Assembly (NCBI GenBank): GCA_027604505.1
Contig: JADIIX010000053.1
Location: forward strand, 86,013-150,012
From: Gonapodya sp. JEL0774
Lineage: Eukaryota; Monoblepharomycota; Monoblepharidomycetes; Monoblepharidales; Gonapodyaceae
Direction: 5' to 3'
Length of the DNA: 64,000 bases
The notes under the pieces are model-generated. The model had not been told where the DNA came from, ran no database searches, and saw nothing but the letters and a program-made list of their open reading frames with translations. Below are positions 1 through 8,785 of the stretch, piece after piece. The position numbers and the translations under genes were made by a program. The stretch's first letter is position 1, and each line of letters opens with the position of its first letter.

Positions 1-1325
1 AATCCACCTGGACACGTCGCCAAGGGGAAATGGAAAGTACGGGACGAGACGAAAATTCCCTTGCTATCGGGCTGTGCGATGTGTCGCTTCTCTCCGTGTT
101 GGGTGGCGTTGAAACGATACGCGACACTGCGTCCATCAAATCTTCGGCACAGAAGGCGCATTTCAAACTTCACGCTTTTACTAGAGAGAGTAAACGTGGA
201 GAAAAGGTGTCATTTGTAGGCTTACGTCCTCTCGTCCCTATGTACATTACAATCACCAACAAATATCGAAGACTAGAGGGGTTCTGACCCCACCTTCACG
301 TGAGCTGAAATGTCCTACTGTAATGAATTCTTGTGTGAAGTGAGCGTCACATGATTGCCCTTGCAGCTCGGGCCGAGACGGCACCACAGAGGATGTCAAC
401 GGACCCTGGAACTCTCGGGATCTTAGTTAGAATATGTTTATCGTGTAAGTCGGGGGCACGGGCTGATAAGAGGCTGTCACCGTACTCCGTGGTCTGACAA
501 AGGGGAAGACTCTCGTCAAACTAATTTTTGAAGAGGCCGAAGTTGTGCCTATCTTCGGGGTGATTCGAGCAGCTAGGGTGCAAACAATCTCTCCAGCCCT
601 GGAGTTTACAAAAGGTGTGATGATGGCGACGCTGGACGACAGATATCAAAGTCCAGAGTAGCGCCACTAACTGATGAGATCATAAGATGATAAGAGCTTT
701 GTTGTTCCATTGCATTGACATCTGTATATATAGAATTATTTGGCGTGTACCAGCCGCTGCTCGGAGATTTCCGTCATCTCTGCCAAGCACCGACTTGGGC
801 CCAAGGCCGCAAGATCTGGAGCGCGGAAGGAACAGACTTATTGACACGAGCCTGCAACTAAACGCAAAGAACACTCCATCCACACCGGCTTAGCTAAGCA
901 TTGTGTGTCTTTCTGATTTTGGAACGATATGAAGGTTTGCAAAAGGTAATAATATAGACCCGGTTACCATTGCTGGACAACGACGTCCCTAACAAGCACA
1001 CAACTTTCATATAGCTGGGACAATGCTGGCATGTGCGTTAATTGGTTTCTGCACCACAAGTCAATGAACTGGATGCTTTACTCTTCTCATTGAAGCATCC
1101 TCTCCTTCACCAAACGCAAACATTCCCTTCTCAGAAGTCCAAACGCGCTGCCCTGTAGCTACATACAGTCTCAGTGTATTCTGTCCCTTCTCACCCTGTT
1201 TGTGCCCCTGGGCGGGTTGAGAAAATAATGTTCCCTGCGCCTTGTGCGGCCAATCAAGTCCTGATCCCTGTGGCCCATGACCTCCGAGATCATAGATTGG
1301 CGCTTCAGGAATCAGGAATCACCGA
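1..1325. other. No convincing gene at left edge
   Basis: Short open frames occur on both strands (for example 30-287 on plus and 680-883 on minus), but none has a recognisable motif, a clear start context or splice partners. The end next to the small gene at 1462 is presumably its promoter. A gene cut off by the left edge cannot be excluded. Confidence 0.4.
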
Positions 1326-1332
1326 TATATAA
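1326..1332 (+). promoter_or_regulatory. TATA box of the small Ser-rich gene
   Basis: TATATAA lies 130 bp upstream of the ATG at 1462. It is followed by a C/T-rich leader, the usual layout of a strongly expressed fungal promoter. The leader has no in-frame upstream ATG just before the start. The functional reading is inferred from position only. Confidence 0.5.
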
Positions 1333-1461
1333 CCTGCCAACTCTTCCCCCAAACCATCAAGCATTTGCTTTCGAGCTGTCGTCTGTTCTCAAAGCACGTC
1401 GAACAACTTGCATCACTGTCCGCATTCTTTCCACCTCGTGTGAACGTCAAACATCTCTGCC

Positions 1462-1740
1462 ATGCCATCCATTGCGTCAATCCTCGAAACCGTTCTCCCC
1501 ACTTCCGCATCGTCAGCTACCCACTCTCGTTCTTCCTCCACCTCTTCTATTGGCTCTGTTTCCAGCACATCAGCTGGCGCTGACGCTCAACGCGCTGCCG
1601 ACTTTAATGCGGCTGTCCACCTCGGCCTCTCAGACCTGGCCTCCTCCCAGCATCACCGAGCTATCCACGGTACAGGAGGAAGGATGGGCAGGAGGATGAG
1701 CCGCATCTCGAGGCCCGGTGTTGCCATGGCTGCCAAGTAA
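1462..1740 (+). CDS. Small Ser-rich protein, unknown function
   Basis: This is an intron-free frame of 92 residues. The first half (residues 10-40) is almost entirely Ser, Thr and Ala, and the second half is mildly basic with a short Gly/Arg-rich stretch (GGRMGRRMSR) before the end. There is no signal peptide, membrane segment or known domain. The start was chosen because it follows a TATA box and a pyrimidine-rich leader and is the first ATG of the frame. The composition suggests an unstructured, perhaps stress- or development-related small protein, but I recognise no family. Codon use is C-ending and similar to the expressed genes nearby, which argues for a real gene. Confidence 0.6.
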   Translation: MPSIASILETVLPTSASSATHSRSSSTSSIGSVSSTSAGADAQRAADFNAAVHLGLSDLASSQHHRAIHGTGGRMGRRMSRISRPGVAMAAK

Positions 1741-2382
1741 GGGATCTGGTGGCGTTGGGAGACGGAGTGGTGTCGGACATCGTTTAGTGTCGTTGAGGGA
1801 GAGCTGGCTGGATCCTCGACGGAGCTGAAGGTGACACGAACACTTTGGTTTGAACTTACGTATGGGCTTCTCGGTAGTGTGGGCGCAGTGCGCACTCCAT
1901 CCACCCAGTACGATGTGAAGCAGCGCTTCTAATGAATTCTTTTAAGCTTTATTGGCAGCGAGTAAACTTCAGTCAAAACCGTGTATGTACTTCTTATTTT
2001 GCAAAACAAATGTGACAATATTTCTGTTACCCGAAACCACGTTCACCTGGAACAATGACTGTCTTGTCCTCAGAACGTTTATTTGGGCATGCCATTTATT
2101 TATAATTAGTAAATGGCGATCCCATGTCAATAATGCTGGTTTGTTCTATTCTGTTTTGCAATGCACTAGAGTAATTGATTCACTTGCAACAATGACGTGT
2201 GTTCGCATTTGCATATCTTGAGAGGCAGCAGCACTTGCATGGACTGACGAGAATCATCACTGCTTCAGTGGAGGTGGTCAAGTTTTGAACGCACACGAGC
2301 ATGTTGATGAGCCACGACCGCAGCAAAGCCGAGCCGACCACCGAAATCTAATGAACGGACAGAAACTCTCGATGATGGCCGC
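1741..2382. other. Intergenic, AT-rich
   Basis: The first part probably holds the 3' untranslated region of the small Ser-rich gene. The rest (1940-2220) is AT-rich with only meaningless short frames. I see no RNA gene or repeat here. Confidence 0.4.
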
Positions 2383-2667
2383 TCATCTCAATCCAAAGTA
2401 CATCGGGACACCCGGGAAGGAAAACGTCTGGAAATGTAAGACTTCTATGGCGGCGTAAATGAACTGTCCGTCGAAAAAGCTCACACCGCCGACGCTCTTC
2501 TTCACCTCCACATCCAGACCCGAGACCAGCGGTATTCGAGCCAACAACCCGGCATCTGAAAGTTCTGCTTGGCGATACAGTGATCGCAGAAACGCGCAGA
2601 GGATTTCGAGTTTTAGAAACAAGTCATCCTCCTGGTCAGAGAGAAAATGAATCTCGTAACCTGCCAT
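2383..2667 (-). CDS. Hypothetical protein or gene fragment
   Basis: This frame of 94 residues starts with an ATG at 2667 (MAGYEIHFLSDQEDDLF) and ends in MYFGLR. It alternates acidic and hydrophobic stretches and has protein-like composition, with predicted helix around residues 12-35. No domain is recognised. Plus-strand splice signals around it are poor. It could be the last exon of a longer minus-strand gene or a decayed remnant, since no strong upstream exon was found between 2670 and 3550. The call rests on composition and a continuous frame only. Confidence 0.35.
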   Translation of the reverse strand: MAGYEIHFLSDQEDDLFLKLEILCAFLRSLYRQAELSDAGLLARIPLVSGLDVEVKKSVGGVSFFDGQFIYAAIEVLHFQTFSFPGVPMYFGLR

Positions 2668-3556
2668 CCCGGAGTTCACCCGCGCTTGCCTCCACAAAAG
2701 CCTATTACTTTCCTCTCGAAGACATCACGCAGTCACATCTGCGCAAAGTCGCTGGCAAAAAGACATTCTGCGAGGTGAGAAATGTATGAAGGAGTTACCA
2801 ACTGGTCAATAATGTCATTTCAAATCACACCGTGCGTGCGTGCGCTCAGTGGAAGGGTGTTTGCGAGTACTATGACGTCGTTGTTGGTGGTCAAGTAATT
2901 AAATCTCGAGGTAGGTAGAGTCCGTCTAGGATCACCTTGGCTTGGTTTTACTTCTGATGCCGTGATTGGTTTCCTCCTCTCGTCTAATAGCATGGACTTA
3001 TCCGTCTCCCTCTCCCTCTTTCCGACCTATGGCCAACGCCGTATCATTCTATGCTTCCCCCTTCACGTGTTACGTGGACGGCGAGCTTGTGAACCCCCAA
3101 GAGGGGGACTTTTATGGCGGGTGGATAACTTCCGATGTGGAAGGTCCTTTCAAAGGTGCCCCTGGAACGTGGGGTTGGTAGATTTGCAATCTTGATGCCT
3201 GTTGTCATTGTGAGAGGGCGTTCGTCAGGTGCAGCGATCAGTTGTTTCAACTTTTCGAAAGAGGAGTTATGGTTCCCGGAAATCGAAAAGGCATGTATAT
3301 TCGTGACGACAGTACAATTTGAAAATGTGGGTCGTATTATATAAATGTAGAACAAACAAATTAGGAAGCAACGTTCTTGAAATATCTCCAAGCAATAAAG
3401 TCCGTCCGGGTCTTGAGATTCAATACTCGAGAAATCATCATTCTAAATTGAAGCCAAACGACAACAAAGTTATTGGTGATCGAAAACAATGGCAGCAGGA
3501 CATTATTCTGATTCGTCATCCAAACGAAGGAACATAAGGGTGATCGATCCTCAGCA
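2668..3556. other. Intergenic region
   Basis: Short frames on both strands here have no recognisable features. A (GTGC)n-like short run lies near 2832. I see no supportable gene, RNA or mobile element. Confidence 0.35.
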
Positions 3557-4438
3557 TCATGGATGATGAATCCTTGTATCCGCATTCCGTAAAACTGCAG
3601 GCGAGCCCTTGACTGTCCTATCCCCCGAAGTCGCCTTCTCCCAATCGTTCTGGTCTGCACCTTTGTCAAATCGCAGGAGCGCACCACGACTTGGAGCAAG
3701 GGAGAGCGACCACCCAGTAGCTGAAGGGGCCGAAGTTGTTTGCAATACTTTGCGGGCAAAGATCGGCTGCTCCTGATTTTCGAGGGGGGAGCCGTCCGAG
3801 TCTACCATCGGAATGTGGGAACCGGGCGGACCCCGGTGGAATGGAGCTGAAAAAGGTTTACGTCGAGGAGACTTGAGAGTTTCGTCTATGGTACGGGTGG
3901 ACTTCGACGGTGTCAGAAGTTGCTGAATAGTTACAGGACTTTCGAGGGGTCCTGGGGGGAGCTCTTGGAGCGGATGGTTCTCGATCGGAGGTGAGGAAAG
4001 CAATATGGGAAGCGAGGGCCGTTGGAGAATTGGCGTGGGTGTTGTTGGTGGCGGGGTTGTAGGTGTCGCTTGTCTGATCTCATATCCAGGTTTGGAATGC
4101 GATTCGAGCCCGCTAACTTTCAACTGCTCCATTCTTGACTCGGACAGTCCGGTTTCAGCATATGACTCCATATCCCGATGCAAATATGCGAGATCGTGGA
4201 AGACATCACCGTGTTCGGCACTTGCCCTTCCACCAACCACAGAAAAGTTGGGATGGCCGGGGGTCGGCCCGTTCCACAAGCGCGGTGGGGGCTGAGTCCT
4301 CACTGGAGAAGGCGTGTACAATAAGTGTGCTTCGAGAACTTTCTGCTGAGAAACAGATGGAGGGGGTGGAAGATTGGCAAAAGCTGGTGGTGTTGGCCGA
4401 GAGTAGGCATGAAGTGGGCGAGGACGCTGACTAGCCAT
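3557..4438 (-). CDS. Pro-rich disordered protein
   Basis: This single-exon frame of 293 residues starts at the ATG at 4438 (MASQRPRPLHAYSRPTPPAF). The frame extends further upstream, but that part has Cys/Trp-rich, non-protein-like composition, so the inner Met is preferred. Proline makes up much of residues 10-60 and 125-175, including a run of PTTPPPTTPTP, and several SP/TP dipeptides look like proline-directed kinase sites. Residues 180-215 are basic (SPRRKPFSAPFHRGPPGS). There is no membrane segment or catalytic domain. It is probably an intrinsically disordered scaffold or regulatory protein of the type abundant in mushrooms; no function can be assigned. Confidence 0.6.
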   Translation of the reverse strand: MASQRPRPLHAYSRPTPPAFANLPPPPSVSQQKVLEAHLLYTPSPVRTQPPPRLWNGPTPGHPNFSVVGGRASAEHGDVFHDLAYLHRDMESYAETGLSESRMEQLKVSGLESHSKPGYEIRQATPTTPPPTTPTPILQRPSLPILLSSPPIENHPLQELPPGPLESPVTIQQLLTPSKSTRTIDETLKSPRRKPFSAPFHRGPPGSHIPMVDSDGSPLENQEQPIFARKVLQTTSAPSATGWSLSLAPSRGALLRFDKGADQNDWEKATSGDRTVKGSPAVLRNADTRIHHP

Positions 4439-4649
4439 CCGATCACCAAGGTAGAGTTGGACGCATGTTTGAGTCGGAAAAAAGTACCAGGACGCAGTCA
4501 TTACGTACGCTGGAAGGGAAAGGCGTCGCGTCGTTGCGTTCGCGTGTATAGAAATTGGCAACATCAAAGCGCGGGCGCGAGCGTCAGCCTGTCGCTGACG
4601 AAATGATACGTTAGTAAGCTATGTGTTTTAAACTGACATCTGCGCTACG

Positions 4650-5338
4650 TTATTCTTGCTCGGTTCCGGACAAAGGTTGATAAATTCGCCAAACTGCATA
4701 TTCCGGTACCTGTTCGGTGGGAATCTGCTCGCTGCCCAAATAATGAGTACGAACCTCCATAGCGTCAAACTTGGCGGTGAGTCCCATCTTTCTTCCTTTT
4801 CTTTGCTGGATTTCAAGTCCTTGAACGGAGTCATTTTTCGCTTGCCCGATGCCTTGAGAGTTCACAACCGCGAGAGGAAGGGCAGTGCGTCGTGAAGTAA
4901 TGGGCGTGTCGGATGAATAGGATGAGAGAGGAGAGCGCAGGCGCCCTTGCATTCCTGAGAGGGGTGACGGTTATTGGTTGCCAACAACCACGTTCAAAGG
5001 TAGAAGGCTCACCTCCAGGAAACGATCTTGACCCCTGCTTAAGCATGGCTGGAACCTCTCCTTCCGCTGGTTCTCCGAATCTTTGCGACAATCATGTGGG
5101 GCGAAAGGTGAGACACCAGTTTGTCCGTTCACACCATCGATCTGTCCGCACCATTTTCCGTCTTGCCTCTGTATTGTAGCGATCGCACTCACTTTGCACC
5201 TTTAATGAGCGCCAGATCCTCTGCAGGAGTTTTTGCCACCCGTCTGCATCCATCGTCTGGTTCTCGGGGCAAGTTTGGAACCGGATCCCGCGAGAAGCGC
5301 GGCGCCAGCTCCATCCCAGCGTTCGAAACGCGAGGCAT
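4650..5338 (-). CDS. Three-exon protein of unknown function
   Basis: Three exons join in frame: 5193-5338, 5013-5080 and 4650-4954. The introns are 112 nt (GTGAGT...AAAG) and 58 nt (GTGAGC...CTCAG), and the frame ends at TAA. From the ATG at 5338 the product is 172 residues. The same frame is open further upstream, with a Ser/Leu/Arg-rich stretch before the Met that looks like a mitochondrial presequence, so an additional first exon beyond 5450 is possible. The middle is charged (PREPDDGCRRVAKTPAEDLA) and the C-terminus ends in YAVWRIYQPLSGTEQE. I do not recognise the family. A small mitochondrial protein is a reasonable guess because the next gene encodes uS14m, but that is inference only. 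Confidence 0.5.
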
Positions 5339-5921
5339 AGAGCGTAGAAAATCGGACTGAACTGTTGTGGTTTGCCGTTGAAGTAAATTTGCAGAAAGAG
5401 AGCGGAATCCCAGATTAAGACTCCCACTTAACGAAAATCTAGTAGTACACAATGGTAGTGGAAAAAGTAAGGCCTTTTCAAATCATGGAGCTCAGTTCTC
5501 TCATCTCTGGGAACTTATGTCATCTCTTAATAGTGTTCTTAAAAAACCCAATTCTGCACATAAGTCCGCAATAGAACAAGCGGACCCACACAATGGGTTG
5601 TCTATTATAACATGCGAGTCTTAGGATCAGTGGAGCAGAGGTGATACAGGGTACTCTGTTGTCAAAGCTACCTTTAGGCTTTCTCTGCCGCAAGCGTTCA
5701 TTGCGTCACTTGGCCCCAGAAAGTGACTCCAAATATATCTCACAGTTTGCGCGTGGGTAATATGCAACCCAGCGGCAGCATCGAAAAATGCCGTTCCTCC
5801 TCATCACACAGTAGAATGGTGTTCTCCTCCGTGCAACCCCTGTCGATCGTCCATGCCCCACGACTCGCTCGAGTGTACAACTTAAAACGGAGCGTCAACT
5901 CCGATAAGTTACACGGAAGGC
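5339..5921. other. Intergenic / possible upstream exon
   Basis: The side near 5338-5460 may hold a missing first exon of the preceding minus-strand gene. The rest lies downstream of the uS14m stop codon and presumably contains its 3' untranslated region. Nothing else is recognisable. Confidence 0.35.
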
Positions 5922-6485
5922 CTACCACTGGGCCTTGGCAACACCTGGAATGAGGCCATCAAGTGCCTGCTGACGGAAGTTTATCCGAGATATCCGGTAT
6001 TCACCAACGACTCCCTGTGTGATTAGAGAAGAAGGGGCAGAAAATATGTGAGGGTGCGGTGTTGGAGGAGAAAGAAAGGAAAGGAGAGGGCAATTCGATA
6101 ACCAAGGTATGTAAGTCTGAAGGAACTGGGACCACCTTTTAGAGCCAGGCTTTCATTTCGTCGCCTTGAGCTTTGAAATTCAGAGTGGCTCGGGAAACTC
6201 GATGCAGCAACAGCGATCTTTCTCTTCCTAAACCCATTTTCACGACCATCTCTGGCTACCGCGCATACTCACCCTCGCCATTCCTGTCTCCGTACATCTA
6301 TTTACGATCGCATGCTTCCTAGCTGCCCGAGGGTACGATGCCAGAGCTACTCCTGCCTGCATCCGCGTCGGCAAAGGAATCGTCTGGTTTCTCACCAGGT
6401 ACCGCAAAGCATTTCGTTCCACCTCGTATTCTGATGTTACGTGGCGTGCGATTTTGTCTCGGAGCACCCACGAGCGGGGAGCCAT
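5922..6485 (-). CDS. MRP2: Mitochondrial ribosomal protein uS14m
   Basis: This encodes the uS14 (S14/MRP2) protein of the mitochondrial small ribosomal subunit. Exon 1 (6273-6485) gives 71 codons and exon 2 (5922-6014) gives 30 codons plus the stop; both junctions are in phase 0, so the product is 101 residues, the normal length of fungal uS14m. Family marks are the basic N-terminus MAPRSWVLRDKIARH, the EYEVERNALR helix, the NRCTETG turn and the conserved tail YRISRINFRQQALDG followed by LIPGVAKAQW. The intron is 258 nt, clearly longer than most in this window, but has a GTGAGT donor and a CACACAG acceptor with a CTAAT branch-like element. The protein should bind 16S-type rRNA near the head of the small subunit. 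Identification is from motif order and length. Confidence 0.92.
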
Positions 6486-6623
6486 CGGTGTGGGTGTTTG
6501 TCCACGCTTGATGGGAAAAGGAACAGGTGTTCGGGTGTTCCGACAGTGTGCAAACCCACCACCACCCAGAACCACCCCAGAATTCTCATTTGGGGTTGTT
6601 GCGAAACACCACAGGAGGTGACA

Positions 6624-6641
6624 CCCCATATCCATATGGGG
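6624..6641. other. 18-bp palindrome upstream of uS14m
   Basis: CCCCATAT and ATATGGGG form a perfect inverted repeat with a 2-nt centre, about 140 bp upstream of the uS14m start codon. The neighbourhood (6540-6660) is rich in CACC/GGTG motifs. It could be a binding site for a dimeric regulator; no direct evidence exists. Confidence 0.4.
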
Positions 6642-6903
6642 TACCCCAGATTTCACTCATGGCTCAGGCTGGCACTCTGTCATCCTTGCCGTCCCACGTC
6701 ATCTCACAAGTTTCTGCAATTCTCAAAGCCAATGAATCTGCTCATGCGCAGATAAAATTATCAACCAATGGTGTCTGCTCTGCGCACTATTTCCGAAGCT
6801 TTGTATTCGGTTCGGACAACGCACACCACTCACTTACAACAAACCCCCTTAGCTACTAAGCGCCCCCTTATACACAGGTCACTGGTATGCACCCTCCCCT
6901 ACC

Positions 6904-8361
6904 CTACCCGACGTTCACGTCACCAAGAGGATCCTGCCACTCGGGGAAGTACTTGACTCGTATTCGTGTAAAGTAACTAACGAGGTTTGCGTGGCGACTG
7001 TTGTAACCGAGTGCCGGAAGGCGAATAAAAAAAAATGTCGGGTGCGTTTCTATATTGAAGAAGTAGCCACAACATGAGAACACTTACATAATCTCGGAGA
7101 AAACGTGAGGGTTGTATTCCTTCTGTCCGATATGTGCTGTAAGAAACCCGAACAACGATGCATCGGTAGTCGTTGGATACGGGGTACCTAAGATCCAACT
7201 GGCGAACAATTGAGGATGAGCACAGACAACATAGCCAGGGGGTTAGGGTGGTTGACGTGGTGAGACGGCACATTCCATGACAATGACTTCTTCTCATATG
7301 CAACAAATATTCACGTGTTGGAGCCGAGCTGAGTTGCCAGCGCGTTGATACCTTCCGGGAGAAGTGTTGTGAACATTTCCGGTCCGTAACGGCCTAAGAC
7401 ATGAACAAGCAGGTGGTGAATTTCCTTGTTATAGAAATGGGATCATGATGAACACAGACCAACTCCCGACATGATCGTCTTCTTGATGCTTCATACACAA
7501 CAAGTCCATTCAATGTTCGAAAATGTCAATGTCCAAGAAATTTCCGACCAAGCTCGCGGTGGCTTTGTGTTTCTCGACTCACGGTGGGTACATAATTCGG
7601 ATGAGCACGACCCGTACTGGATAGGGAACTTCCTTGAGTATTACATGCAGGAACTTGGGGTAGTGATCTATCCACCGCTCGTACTGCAAGCCACATTGAG
7701 AGTGTCAGTATGGAATGGTGATTGTCTGGGAATTTAGAAATCAACAATGCTTACCGCGCCAATGGAGACAAGTTGGTTCTCCATGACGGAGCGGAAGGCC
7801 ACTCCAATCGCACGCGTAGCTGGTGTAAGCTTTGAATCAAGGTCCGCTAGAGTGGTGGGAATCGATTGGGTGCTCCGTTTCCTCCCAAGGTTCCCGACCC
7901 CTACTCACCGAGCACGCCATCCCGAATAAGTCCCGCATATCCGTTCTGTGAATCCTGGTACACCTTGCCATTGTACTCGTACACGGGTACTTTTTTTCGG
8001 TCGAATTTGTCGTTCAGACACCACGCATTGTCATACTTGGCACCGAGAAATCGGAGTATAGTTTCCCCTTTTGTGCAAAATGGGCTTCCAGAGGGAGCAG
8101 TGGTTGGTCTTTTGAATTGCCACAAAATGACTGAGTGGATGGATAGGTGATTTTCATTCGGCTGGTTGAACAGACGATAATGTACAAACTTCTGTCCCGG
8201 TGCTTGACTTCAAATTCCAGCCTTTGCGCTCTCGCTCTGTGCTGGGCGATGGCCGAAATGGTCACGCCGGTAGCGAGGAGTACCACAGCGACAATGGCCG
8301 CGGTGTAGGGTTCCGGCACAGGGAGTGAAGACAGAAGATCAGTGGACAAGAAGACAGACAT
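6904..8361 (-). CDS. FAXC/metaxin-like GST-fold membrane protein
   Basis: The product resembles the 'failed axon connections' (FAXC) group of GST-fold proteins related to metaxin. Exons: 8190-8361, 7909-8130, 7755-7846, 7583-7683, about 7315-7424, 7088-7198 and 6904-6997. Residues 18-40 form one transmembrane segment (EPYTAAIVAVVLLATGVTIS). Then come the thioredoxin-like half (WQFKRPTTAPSGSPFCTKGE, VPVYEYNGKVYQDSQNG) and the helical half (DSKLTPATRAIGVAFRSVME, YERWIDHYP, TTTDASLFGFL, ANLVSYFTRIRVKYFPEW). The SPFC position matches the family's thioredoxin-fold start. The junction of exons 4 and 5 does not close in frame with a simple GT-AG intron; a micro-exon or a one-base problem must lie between 7425 and 7582. 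It is probably an outer-membrane or ER-anchored protein of unknown substrate. It is transcribed divergently from NSA1. Confidence 0.8.
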
Positions 8362-8485
8362 TTCGCAGCTCTCCGTAGTTCGGGCTAACAGGTTGATCGA
8401 CTGTTATTGAACCATCTTTTTATTGAACATTTGAATCATGAGATGGGAAGAAGTCGAGATGATCCGACCAAGGAAATCAGGAGTT

Positions 8486-8550
8486 AGCATTAATAAATTA
8501 CATTGACATGCGAAACCTCTGTAAGAATTTATGGAGAGACCGAAAAGCAG
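8486..8550. repeat. 65-bp dispersed repeat, copy 1
   Basis: This segment begins AGCATTAATAAATTACATTG and ends with GAAAAGCAG. It matches 34690-34754 at 60 of 65 positions. It sits in the divergent promoter between the FAXC-like gene and NSA1. The flanks of the two copies are unrelated, and I saw no terminal inverted repeat or target duplication. Confidence 0.8.
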
Positions 8551-8785
8551 TTGCTGTACATGCATAGCCAGTATTGCACTGCCACTCTGAAGAGGAAGCC
8601 TGAGCCACTCCAGTAAGTAATACGATCTAAAAATTGTTAAATGTATGAAACAGCACGAGTAGACAGCTTTGGTGGTTCTTCCTGGCGTGTTTTCAGAAGC
8701 TTGTGACAGGTGAAGCTCCCTGTGCCTGAGTGTGTGCACTTTTCTCTTGACCAATGGAGATTGGCTCTCATCCATCAAAACCCGG

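Noticed and set aside
7086-7088. Apparent stop (TAA after ATTATG) in the FAXC-like gene
   Set aside because: The TAA is part of a GTAAGTG splice donor. Splicing to 6997 continues with conserved family sequence (ANLVSYFTRIRVKYFPEW).
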